Below, in pieces: positions 10,505 to 21,244 of a stretch of 64,000 nt of DNA (the first letter of the stretch is position 1; each line of letters starts with the position of its first letter). The notes under the pieces are model-generated. The model was not told where the DNA came from, made no database searches, and worked only from the letters and a program-made list of their open reading frames with translations. Origin of the DNA: Eustoma russellianum (Eukaryota > Streptophyta > Magnoliopsida > Gentianales > Gentianaceae); the NCBI GenBank assembly GCA_036186865.1, contig AP025071.1, forward strand, positions 10,585,879 through 10,649,878, in the 5' to 3' direction. The translations under genes were made by a program, and so were the position numbers.

Positions 10505-12350
10505 TTAGTCAAAGAGCTGAGGATACTTCTCCCGCATTTGTCCTTCGAGCTCCCAAGTGGCTTCACGTTCCGTGTGGTTGCTCCACTGGACCTTTACATA
10601 AGGTATCACTCGCTTCCTCAACACTTGATCCTTCCGGTCCACAATTTTTACGGGTATCTCTTCATATCTAACATCGTCCTTGAGTTCCAAAGGTTGAGCT
10701 TCAAGTATATGACTTGGATCCGTCACGTACTTCCTTAATTATGATACGTGGAATACGTTGTGAACTTGCGCCAACACCGGAGGTAATGCTAACCTATATG
10801 CCAAGGCTCCCACCTTCTCAAATATTTCGTAAGGACCAATAAAACGAGGGCTTAGCTTGCCTTTTACTCCAAACCTCATGACACCTTTGGTAGGTGATAC
10901 CCTCAAATAGACTTTTTCACCCACCTTAAATTCCAATGGTCGTCGTTTGGAATCTGGCCAACTCTTATTGCGATCCTGAGCCGTCTTGAGTCTTTCCCGG
11001 ATGACTTTTACCTTTTCTAGTGTTTTCTCCAATAGCTCAGGTCCGGTGATGGTCCTCATGCCTACTTCGTCCCAATAAACCAGGGACCTACATTTCCTTC
11101 CATACAAAGCTTCAAAAGGAGCCATATCAATTGCACTGTGGTAACTGTTGTTATAAGAAAACTCCATCAGCTTTACCATTCCATCCCAATTCCATTTAAA
11201 ATCCAAAACGCAAGCCCTTAGCATATCTTCCAAGGTATGAATTGTCCGCTCAGATTGACCATCGGTTTGAGGATAATACGCAGTACTCAACCTTAATTCT
11301 GTACCCATGGATTTCTGAAATGCTATCCAAAACTTAGATGTAAACCGTGAATCTCGGTCAGACACTATACTTACCGGGACTCCATGCAAGCTGACAATAC
11401 TGTCCATATATAAACTCACTAACTTGTCAAGAGATGCTTCACTTGAAATGGGTAGGAAATGGGCAGACTTTGTTAAACGATCCACGATGACCCAAATCAT
11501 GTCATATCCACTTCTTGTATTTGGTAAACCAGCTACGAAATCCATCGTGACATGTTCCCATTTTCATTCCGGAATTTCTAATGGCATCAACAATCCACCA
11601 GGCCGTTGGTGTTCCGCCTTTACCTGTTGACAAACCAAACACCTCTCTATAAACTCTGCAATATGTCTTTTCATCCCGGACCACCAATAGTATTGCTTGA
11701 GGTCTCTATACATCTTGGTGCTACCAGGGTGTATTGATAGCCTTGAACTGTGAGCTTCTTGCAAAATTTCCCTTCTAAGTTCGTCAACATCAGGTACGCA
11801 TAATCTTTCTCTAAACCATAAGCTCCCATCCTCTTTGGTCTGAAATCCTTCAACTTGACTATGTTTCACCCTTTCCATTATTTCACTGAGGGTCTTATCA
11901 TCCTTCTGAGCCTCTTTTATCCGATCGACCAAACTTGGTGTAATGGTCAATGTTGTCAAAACGTTCACCATGGACTCCAGTAAATCTAAACCAAATTCCT
12001 CAATCTCTCTCTCTAGTGGTGATTGTCTCGCATGGCTAGATTTCCTGCTTAAAGCGTCGCTACCTTGTTAGCCTTTCCCGGGTGATAATGAATAGTCAGG
12101 TCATAGTCTTTTAGTAATTCCAACCATCTCCGCTGCCTTATATTTAATTCCTTCCGTGAGAACAAGTACTTTAAACTCTTATGGTCCGTGAATACCGCGC
12201 ACTTTTCTCCGTATAAATAATGCCACCAGATCTTCAAGGCGAACAACACTGCGGCAAGCTCAAGATCGTGTGATGGATAATTTTGCTCATAAGGCTTAAG
12301 TTGTCTTGAGGCATATGCGATGACTCGTTCGTTTTGCATTAAAACGCAAC
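10505..12350 (-). pseudogene. Tekay-1 gag-pol exon 3: RNase H, integrase, chromodomain
   Basis: The exon begins after the 70-nt intron-like gap with CVLMQNERVIAYASRQLK (RNase H). A single-base deletion near 12055 breaks the frame at 'KANKVA'. The integrase follows (11564-11971 and 10739-11545), with HHCC zinc residues in 'IHPGSTKMYRDL ... CLVCQQVK' and catalytic residues in MDFVAG, SDRDSRF and GQSERTI, so the D,D,E triad is present. A chromodomain ends the protein (10505-10726; VPV-type start EEIPVKIVDRK, core VQWSNHTEREATWE). Stops at 11564 (TGG to TGA) and 10739 (CAA to TAA) interrupt it. Length is 1846 nt, one less than in Tekay-2, as the deletion predicts. Confidence 0.9.
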
Positions 12351-12420
12351 CTACAAACAAGGTGTTAGTCTAAACTTAATTGATATACAAGATCATAACC
12401 TTATACTACAGTTTACGTAC
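12351..12420 (-). other. Putative spliceosomal intron 2, Tekay-1 (RT/RNase H)
   Basis: 70 nt on the minus strand with donor TTAG|GTACGT and acceptor TTTGTAG|GTTGCG, and a branch-like CTAAC about 18 nt before the acceptor. Removing it joins NGLG to CVLMQ, restoring the usual RT/RNase H sequence in phase 1. Unspliced RNA meets TAA five codons after NGL. The same gap is at 60187-60256. Confidence 0.8.
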
Positions 12421-13941
12421 CTAAACCATTCTTCGATGCATCACTATAAATTACAAACCCATCAGTTCCGGAGGGTTGAGCCAATACGGGAGCTGTGGTT
12501 AGTCTCTTTTTAAGCTCCGTGAAGCTTTGCTCGCATTCCGCCGTCCACTCAAACTTAGACTTCTTTTGGGTAAGGCGACTAAGAGGCACTGCTATCCTTG
12601 AGAATTCCTCGACAAACTTCCTGTAATAACCCGCTAGACCCAAGAAACTTCGTACTTCGGTAACATTGGTAGGTCTAGGCCATTCAGTGATAGCTTCTAC
12701 CTTCTTTGGATCCACAGCAATCCCCTCCTCCGATATCACGCGACCCAGAAAAGCCACACTTCTTAACCAGAACTCACACTTGCTAAACTTAGCATATAGT
12801 TGTTTCTGCCTCAAAATACCTGGAACGGTTCTCAAATGCTCAGCGTGAGTTTGCTCGTCAGGAGAATACACCAGAATATCATCTATGAACACCACTACAA
12901 ACTTGTCCAACTGTTCCAAAAAGATGGTATTCATAAGATCCATAAAGGCCGCAGGGGCATTAGTCAAACCAAATGGCATCACTAAGAACTCATAGTGGCC
13001 ATACCTCGTACGGAAGGCTGTCTTTGCGATATCCTCGGCCTTCACTCGCAATTGATGGTATCCTGATCTGAGATCAATTTTAGAAAAAATCTTGGCACCC
13101 ATGAGCTGGTCAAACAAATCCTCAATTCATGGAAGGGGATACTTATTCTTGATGGTAACTTTATTCAACTCTCGATAATCGATACAAAGTCTCATGCTAC
13201 CATCTTTCTTCTTTACAAACAAAACAGGTGCTCCCCAGGGCGATGCACTAGGACGGATAAACTTCTTGTCTAATAACTCCTGCAGTTGTTCCTTCAACTC
13301 TCTCAACTCTGCCGGGGCCATTCTGTAAGGGCCTTTAGAAATAGGGTCAGTTCTTGGAATCAAGTTTATCTCGAACTCAACTTCTCTCGGGGGTGGTACT
13401 CCTGGTAAATCTTCCGGAAACACATAAAGAAAGTCATTAACCACTGGGATTTGCTCAATAGACGGTACCTCCTGAGTAATATCCATGGCATACACTAGGA
13501 ATCCCTCAGCACCTTTCCTTAAGGCCCTGCACGCTTGTGCAACCGACACGTACACCTTCTTGGGTACTTTCTTTCGTTCCGATTCCCCTTGAAACATTAC
13601 CTTTTCCATCTCAATGTTCTTGATTGTCACTTGCTTCAATCGACAATCAATATTGGCATGGTACATGGCCAACCAATCCATTCCAAATATAACGTCAAAG
13701 TCATACATCTGAATAGGAATCAGTGTGGCGGAGAATGTTTGTCCTTCAAACTCCAATTCGCAATCTCGGTACTGCTGGTACGAAACCATAATTTGATCTC
13801 AGGCCGCTTGAACGCGATACGGAGTTTCTAACCATTCAGGCAAACTACCAAGGTGCTTAGTGAATCTCTTTGCTACAAAGGACTGGCTTGCGCCGCTGTC
13901 GAAGAGCACGTTGGCAGGTATCTTATTTACTAAAACCGCAC
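12421..13941 (-). pseudogene. Tekay-1 gag-pol exon 2: protease and reverse transcriptase
   Basis: Begins (13941) with AVLVNKIPANVLFDSGAS, the aspartic protease with its DSGA active site. RT follows: 'LLDKKFIRPSASPWGAP', 'LCIDYRELNKVT', 'KIDLRSGYHQ', catalytic FIDD in 'VVVFIDDILVYS', and 'SFLGLAGYYRKFV'. Two stops interrupt it: about 13799 (after YRVQAA) and about 13127-13129 (CGA to TGA after KYPLP). No frameshift is seen: 1521 nt is exactly 507 codons. It is flanked by the two intron-like gaps. Confidence 0.88.
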
Positions 13942-14025
13942 CTAAGGCCATATCAAGTTTTACACAAAGAGTTAAACACGTAAATACTTAATTCAATAAG
14001 AATTCAAACTTAGTTTAAATGGTAC
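13942..14025 (-). other. Putative spliceosomal intron 1, Tekay-1 (Gag/protease)
   Basis: 84 nt on the minus strand, donor GCAG|GTACCA, acceptor GCCTTAG|GTGCGG, with a branch-like GTTTAAC upstream of the acceptor. Splicing joins DVVAG to AVLVN in phase 1, matching the uninterrupted Gag-protease join of related chromoviruses. Unspliced translation stops three codons into the gap (...GTI stop). The same gap, same length, is at 61776-61859. Confidence 0.72.
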
Positions 14026-15100
14026 CTGCTACTACATCGGTATCCTCCTGCACATCGGTGTCCGTCATGAGATGTACACGGGCATTTGCTCGTGGCTTCG
14101 CTCTCGGCTGCTGAGCCGCCTCCCCAGGAATATTTTTCTTCATCTCCGGACAGTCCCTAATCATGTGACCCACTTGACCGCATCGAAAGAATGCTCCATC
14201 CACCTTTCTATACTCTCCGACGTGATTCTTGTTGCAATGTGGACAAACTCCTATAGCCTGCTGAACTACTGGATTCTGGGGTGGGAGTCTCTGGAAATTT
14301 CCAATTGGGCCTCTTTTCGGAATCTTGACCCAACGTCCGGGTCTTCCACCAACTCTCACATCATCTCTTGGCCTTTTGCTTCTGTCAGATGATCCTACAC
14401 TAGCTTCTCTTGCCGCTACTCGGCGAAAATCACTCTCGACGCAGAAATAAGCATCCAGTATATCCTCATAAGTTTTCATCCCCGCATTCACTATCGCCGA
14501 CTGTATCCTCGAGTCCAAACCTCTCTCGAACTTCATCATCTTGAGGCGGTTATCTGACATAATCGCAGGAGCAAACTTTCCCAAAGCGTGGAAACGATCA
14601 GCATATTCTGATACGGTCATCCGACCCTGCTCAAGTCGGTCGAATGCCCTAATCTTGTCCAGTATAGCCGTCTCAGGCACATAATACTTCAGGAACATAT
14701 CACAGAACTGTGCCCACGAGATAGGTGGGGTCATTCTCAGCACCATTCCGGCCCATCATTCGCCAGCCTTGCCACTTAGAAGGGGTGTGACCACATCAAC
14801 CTTTATCTCCTCCGGCACTTGCACTAACAAAAAACATTTCACCACCTCTGTCAACCAGTGCTGAGCCTCCTCAGAATCAGTACATCCTCCAAACTCCGAC
14901 ACCCTCATCTTTCTCATCTCTCCATAAAAGAACCGGATGTTATGCTGGGGCGGTGGAGGAGGCGGGGGCTGATGCTGTTGAGCAAACCCTTGTGCGATCA
15001 CCGTTAGCGCATCAGTGAGCACCTGGGGTAAAACAACTTGTGGTGGCTGATTCTCCTGTCCATTGACAGAGTTTCCTGTGTTATCTCTTTTTGGAGGCAT
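14026..15100 (-). pseudogene. Tekay-1 gag-pol exon 1: Gag
   Basis: Start ATG at 15098-15100 (MPPKRDNTGNSVNG), the same start as in Tekay-2. A proline-rich N-terminus (QHQPPPPPPPQ) is followed by the retrotransposon Gag core (EEAQHWLTEV, PPISWAQFCDMFLKYYVPE, RMTVSEYADRFHALGKFAP). A zinc-finger region near the C-terminus reads CPHCNKNHVGEYRK then FFRCGQVGHMIRDC; two Cys of the metal sites seen in Tekay-2 are Tyr and Phe here. One stop at about 14753 (TGG to TGA) interrupts it. 1075 nt gives phase 1 at the donor. Confidence 0.9.
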
Positions 15101-15366
15101 TTTTCTCTGAAAGGTTAACGTTCCATTAGCATTCAGTAGATACATGATGTTACTGAAAGCTTGAATGAATAAGGACGGGTAGGGTATGTAATAAAACTAT
15201 TAATTCGAAATTATATGCTAAGCGCGCTCGCACACACCCAACCCAGATCAGACTTAAACTCTAGAGAAATCAGTACTTACAACTAAGGATCAACCTTAAG
15301 GAAAAATCATATCTTAAATGTCTAAAGATCATGAACCTAAGTTTTCGAGATAGATCTGAAGCCTAG

Positions 15367-15380
15367 GCTCTGATACCACC
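15367..15380 (-). promoter_or_regulatory. Tekay-1 primer-binding site (tRNA-Met)
   Basis: The plus strand reads gctctgataccacc, the reverse complement of TGGTATCAGAGC, two bases from the 5' LTR at 15381. It is the expected site for initiator tRNA-Met priming of minus-strand DNA. Confidence 0.9.
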
Positions 15381-18042
15381 TGTAGCGCCCCGCCCTGAAA
15401 CTGTCATCGAAACCAGCGCACCCGCCGTAGTCTACTATGAGAACTACGAAGCGTCAAAGCAGATCAAACATGCATCATCCATGATTAAGACAAATCAGCG
15501 GAAACGTTGTAAGATTTAAAACTTCACCATCATTAATGTACCCAGAAAATACAGCAGAAATAAACATGGAGTTTCTAAACATAATTTCCAGTACCACATA
15601 ATAAACATGGAGTTTCTAAACTTAAAGAGAGTAATCCAGCATCTATCTACTTCCATGCCCGTCATCCCATTGAGCCCACTCGCCATCGTGTTCGACAAAT
15701 ATCATTTCATATTCCGGCTCACCTGAAAAGGAATAGAGTATCTGTTCTTAGCAAAAATCTTGCCAGCAAGTAACCCGTCTATACACCTTACAGGATCACA
15801 CACGACGAGTCACTAGTGTACAAGTCATTGCCCAAAATAAGGTGCTCGGGTTAGCAAATAGTATCTTTATAAGAATTCCTCAAAACAGATAAAACACATA
15901 AATGATACACGGATACGAGAACAAACATGTACTAAAACAACATATCACATAAGCAAGTCATAAGCTATTCACGTTTCTTGCATATCAAATCTTATGCTTC
16001 GTGTATCATGATGCATGTGCTTCTTTAAAACCACACACAACACCCGTGCATATGTCCTCTTTCATAAAAATGTCATGCGTGTCATTTCACAAAACATTTC
16101 ATAACTCTTCTTATCATATTCTTCGCGTAGCAGAACTTTATACCCTGTGGGTGATCAGTCCACAGCAAACAGAACTTTATACCCCATGCTGAAAGGTCCA
16201 TGGCCCCATAACATATAACTTTATGCCCCGTGCTGAAAGGTCCATGGCCCCATTACATACATCATATATCCGTGCTGATAGGTCCACGGCCCCATTACAT
16301 ATATCATATATCCGTGCTGATAGGTCCACGACCCCATAAAATACTTTATTTTCTGTGCTGATAGGTCCACGACCTCATAAAATATTTTATACCCTGCTGT
16401 TGATTCACAGGTCACGCTTTTATACACTACTTTCGCATGCGTGACTTTTATACCCTGCGATCAACCAGCAGTCATACTTTGCCTTTCGAAAACTTTAAAC
16501 TTCTCTTGTAAACACATGTTCTTTCGCAAAGCAATTCTCAAGTCAAAATGCAAGTGCCCATGTCATGATGCAGGATGCTCATGCAACTTCGTATCAAACA
16601 TGTAACATGCACACACACATCTTACATATCAAGTATACAGTCTTGCACCTCAAGCACTCCTCGCTCGTATCTTTCCAAGTCCGTTCGTCTCACAAATTCA
16701 CTTGGGATTCAATCTTACCCTTACTTAGTCGAACTTACCATCTATACCTCAATTGCACTTCAAATAACCTTGCATTTTATGTTCAAATGAAGTGTATAAA
16801 GTTATTACACCTGCATAGGGCGCCTAAAAGGTCAAAAAGACTTCCAGTATACTTCGAACGCCACATGAGGCGCCTAAAGTGACTTGGAGCGCCTATACTA
16901 AGCGTTTGAAGTGTTCGGGGATGTGTCGTATACATCGAACGCCTACATGAAGCGCCTAATATGACATGAAGCGCCTAATGTTGGTGTTCGAAGTGTACGG
17001 GGATGCTCTGGGACACATTGAATGCCTACGTTAGGCGCCTAATGTGACTTGAAGCGCCTAATGTAGGTGTTCGAAGTGTTCTGACGGTTCTAAACTGCAG
17101 TTTCTCTGCAGTAACTTCCACCCAACACCTTTCTTCTTCAACCCCTTTCATGTTCAACACCTCAAGATCAATCTTAGTACCTTGATTCATTATGCTTAAC
17201 ACACCACTAACATGAATTGATTCTTAGACATGTCTAATAGTATCCACTCTTAACCTTCTATCATTCACAACCTTCAATAGATATTCTCAAACTTCCCAAC
17301 ACAATAAGACTATAACAAGGCTATCAATCATCCTTCAATTCTCTGCAACTCCTCTCAAACATCTAAGGTGTAGACAACCAACACAAGAACATAACAAAAC
17401 AATAAACACATCAAGAATACACTTTCATGGGCATGCTTGACAAACAACAAAGGACCACATAGCTATTCTCAGAAATTTGGCCCAAAGAACATGACTTTAC
17501 ACAACTAACAACAACAATTACATATAGTAAAGCATTTAACATAAACAAATCAAAACTACTAATGTGTGATCCAAGTTTTCTCTTTGTAAGAACATAGTGC
17601 CTAAAGTAACAAAATTAGCGTAAAGCGTATAGAAAGATTACTTGCCTTGGAATCTAGATACGCTTACGAGTGTATGGCAGAATTTCTGTAAAGATTGAAC
17701 CTAGATTGGACACTCTTCCTTCCTTTCCTTCTTCTTCTCTTCTTCTTCTTTTCTCTTTCTCCTTCCCTTTTCTCTCCAGCGGTTTTTCCCTCTCCTTTTC
17801 GTGTTATAACCGATCCCATAGGCTGATGGGGAGTTATACTAAGTGTTGTGTAACTCCCCTATCCTTTAGTAGGAACCTTTTAGGTAATTTTAATTAATTA
17901 CCTTTAATTCTACTTTTACCCCTTTTCTTATTTTCCTATATTTTAAGTAACTAAGTCTCATATCCTACATCATTAATTAAATTGCATTTAAGGTTGACCT
18001 TTAAGTATTGAAAGTCGTGCTTAAAAGTCACGGGGTATGACA
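15381..18042 (-). repeat. Tekay-1 5' LTR
   Basis: Starts tgtagcgccccgccctgaaa and ends cggggtatgaca on the plus strand; aligned with 7792-10459. Small indels near 15548-15600 (a local duplication of 'taaacatggagtttctaaac') set it apart. It carries the 42-bp repeat array (about 16185-16380) and the hairpin array (about 16815-17080). High visual similarity to the 3' LTR suggests a comparatively recent insertion. Confidence 0.92.
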
Positions 18043-18047
18043 GGCCA

Positions 18048-19552
18048 CGCCGGCTGGAAATAGAAGGCTCAGACCAGAGGCTGATAAGAAAATGAGGCCA
18101 GCGCGCTAAAGAGATGAGAGCAGACCAGGCTGCACAGAATAGGGTCGGAACTAAACATAATAAGCAGGCCTGAATGCATTCCTTTAATAATCAAAATAAA
18201 AATGACAAATAAATGAAAATCATATTATTATGATTTTATAAATAAAAAAAATTTAGAAAAATTCATTGACCGAAATAAAAAAAATTAAAAATTAAAAATT
18301 AATATAATAAAACATATTACAAAAGAGGGGTTGTACGCCGAGGGAAAAAAGTAATTAATATGTGTAAAATAATAATAAATAAAGATGGAAATATTATATT
18401 GTTTAATAATTAAGGGAACTTTAGCAAGCCACTATATAAATTAAAATAAATTAAGGTAGAAGGGAAAAAATTAGTAGGGAAGATAAAAATAATTAAATAA
18501 AATATTTAAGTGCTTGAAAGCCTAGGAAAAATAAAATAAAGTATAGAAACCTAAAATAAAGTCTAGAAAGGTAAAATAACAGTAGAAGATAAAATAAAAT
18601 AATGAACCCCACGCAACATAGAGTAACTACACAATATAGGTAATACGCAACATAGAACGGAGCTTGCAACATAGGGGAAACAGAAGTGTGAAAGTGTGAA
18701 GCATTCATGGCACGAGTATTGCATTTGGCCTATGAGCCGTGTGGTCCTGCGGGACGTGTGGCCTGACGAGGCGTGTGATAGGTGTTGGTAATAATGGTTA
18801 CCTTCACCTAATAGGACCCGGGACATGCATAGCATAACATGGAAAAGGAAGAGCATAGCGTGTGATATTAAATGACTGCATGTGACACGGAGATAGAAGA
18901 GCATGCATTATAAAGTTGTGCATTGCATTTGTTATTGTTGTGATTATCGATGACCTCGTTATTAAGTGGTTTTAGTACTAAATGTTAGGATACGAATCGG
19001 GTCGGGTATGTGCTATTTCTTTATTTATGCTCTAATTGCTTTATTTATTTATCTGTTTATGATATACATGCTTTATTTGTTTACCCGACTTAGTATGTGA
19101 CAAACCCTTTTTGGGAGAGACGGGTAACCTACGAGTGACTCCTATCACTCACCCCCTACCTCCCCTCCACAGGTGAGTAGGATTATGAGTATATATGTTT
19201 ATCGAGGATGGAACAGATTATGCGAGCTGGAAGAGTGAGCTAGGCTCGAGAAGGGATCTTGTTTACCAAGAGCTTGCTTCTTAGGATAGTCAGATAGACC
19301 TCCACCTAGGTTTATTATTTGAGTTTAGTATTTCATACTTGACTTAGCGGGTTTCGTCAACCCTTGTACTTATTTTATTTTTGATGGATTTATTTTAATC
19401 GAGACATTTATTTCTTTTATTATCGTTTCCGCGAAAAATTTTTACGTCAGTTCTGACGCGTAAAGAAGTTTGAACGACGTTTTGTAGTACTCGTAGCAGG
19501 CTACGGCGGGTGCACTGTTCCTGATGCTAGGGCTCGGGAGCAGGGCGCTACA
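18048..19552 (+). repeat. LARD 5' LTR, right part
   Basis: Continues the LARD LTR after Tekay-1 and its TSD copy; aligned with about 31455-32953. It is very AT-rich between 18180 and 18560, with a TATA-like 'actatataaa' at 18431. It ends gggcgctaca, two bases before the primer site. Confidence 0.85.
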
Positions 19553-19554
19553 AG

Positions 19555-19566
19555 TGGTATCAGAGC
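19555..19566 (+). promoter_or_regulatory. LARD primer-binding site (tRNA-Met)
   Basis: tggtatcagagc, a perfect tRNA-Met primer site, two bases after the LTR end. It shows that reverse transcription of this coding-poor element used the usual plant LTR-element primer. Confidence 0.9.
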
Positions 19567-19919
19567 CGAGGCTCCAGATCCGCCTCGGAAACGCATGATT
19601 AACTAGATCACGTAGACATAAGCTACAATCTTTTTCTAAAACGACGATTCTACCATTAAGCAACAAAATAGGGTTAAGTGATGATCTTAGACTTAAGTTA
19701 GGATTAGGTTAAAGGGTATGAGGGTGATCGATTGTTTCCTTATGTAATTACTATTTTGCCTCTAACTTTTGGCATGAGTTCCGTAAATGACAGAATTTCC
19801 CAAATTACCGCTGAACCTTTACATGCAACTCACTAAGTTGTTAGAAATTCCTAAAATACCCCTCTAACTTAGCCTATATTTAAATAAATATATTTTCGAC
19901 CATTTTAAATTCTAGAAAA

Positions 19920-20260
19920 ATGCTGGCAAGACGTGAACAAGCCGATAATAGAGAAAATGGTGGTGCGAACCCCCAGAATTAGGGGATCAACCCCAAGAAC
20001 TTGAAGATGCCATAGTCACCATGACCAACACCTTAGCATATTAGCGCCAGTTACTGAACTAGCAGGCACCACCTCCACCATCACCACACTCGGACCTGAG
20101 ATTCTTCTACAAGGAGATGCGGAGGAGTTGTGTTGTAGCACAACTGATACCGCCAATCACTTGGATCTAATTTTGGAATGAGTTCAAGAGGTACTACATG
20201 CCGAGAGTACGCTCTTCAAAGCATGGCTCCAGACGTACGGCAGAAATGTGGATTTGGACC
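19920..20260 (+). pseudogene. LARD gag remnant
   Basis: From the ATG at 19920 the sequence reads MLARREQADNRENGG, like the start of Tekay Gag (MPPRRENTGNSGNG), and stops after 20 codons. Further on, 'APPPPSPHSDLRFFYKEM' (about 20070-20120) matches the Pro-rich/IRFFYGEM part, and 'PPITWI.FWNEFKRYYMPRV' (about 20150-20205) matches PPISWAQFCDVFLKYYVPE. The stretch between these is deleted. No protease or RT follows, so the element cannot move by itself. Confidence 0.7.
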
Positions 20261-21244
20261 ATGAAATTTGAAATTAAGTTACGATTTTGCCCTAAGTAAC
20301 AATCTTAGACATAAATAATGATTTGAGCATAAGCAATGATCATGAACATAGGTACCGATCTTAGTTATAAGCGATGATCCTGAATATAAGTCACCATCTT
20401 AAACTTAAGTAACGAATATGACTAAGAGTTGATCTTGGACATCAGTATTGAAGGTAGTTATAAGCGTTGATTATGCACTAAGCATGATTTTAGAAATAAG
20501 ACATGATCTTAGACTTAAAAAATGAGGATACTAAGAACAATCCTAAAAGTAAGTTATGACCTTAGATCTAAGGAGACGATCGATTACGAAACACGTATAC
20601 CTAGAGTATCCCATACAATTCTATCTTATCTAAGTTGATCATAACTCTTTAAACGGTGATCTTAGTAACCCTAGTTGAATACTATATTCAAAATTTGAAT
20701 GAATTAAAATGCTAACCGGAACACCCTACTACAAACGCTAGTTACATATTAATAAGTCAGGCAGTAACTCGAGCTACTTCACCGCAACAACAACCTAGGA
20801 TCCGGTACCATTAGGGTAAAGTAAAACGGACCCATATCCCTATTTGGAAGGTAGCATCAGAGCAGGCTTAGGTCTAAGTTGAGACAATAGCTACTAAAAA
20901 ATGAATTATTATAGTATGATAGATACTAAGAGATGATTTATAGAGAAATGATAGAAACTAAGTAACGATTCATAAGCATTATAATCAGTAGCGTGTAGTA
21001 AGAGAATCATACGAAGAAATTTATAGTCTAGGGTTAAGATGCTAAAATTTAGAGTTATTAAGTCAGACGACGATATTAGTCTCATTAGAGATACTGATCA
21101 GTAGCAAAAAGCGTGAATCAGCTATAACAAGTACATGGGAATAATGAATCTTTACAAACTTTTACTTAAGTGTTGATTTATAGAAACGTCGAGTTACTTG
21201 ACTTGAGTCTATTAGGAACCGACGAAAATAGAGCGGGCTTGAAC
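20261..21244 (+). other. LARD non-coding interior with degenerate periodic repeat
   Basis: No coding potential. Between about 20284 and 20570 the phrase '(t)aag(t/c)aatgatcttagacata' recurs in degenerate form roughly every 25-35 bases. One copy also sits before gag at about 19676-19697. The rest is AT-rich without recognisable features. Confidence 0.5.

Larger units (their letters stand above)
7792..18042 (-). mobile_element. Tekay-1, Ty3-gypsy chromovirus (Del/Tekay-like), full structure
   Basis: A 10.25 kb minus-strand element with LTRs at 7792-10459 (3') and 15381-18042 (5'), TG...CA ends, and TSD ggccg/ggcca (7787-7791 and 18043-18047, one mismatch) in the LARD LTR. Coding order on the minus strand is gag, PR, RT, RNase H, INT, chromodomain. 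It carries at least five in-frame stops and one single-base deletion, so it is inactive. Two intron-like gaps break gag-pol at places shared with Tekay-2. It is the youngest layer in this part of the nest. Confidence 0.93.

Noticed and set aside
12351..12420. Alternative reading of the RT/RNase H gap as a random decay insertion
   Set aside because: Identical place and length in two diverged copies with matching splice sites and phase make independent decay very unlikely; retained as an intron.
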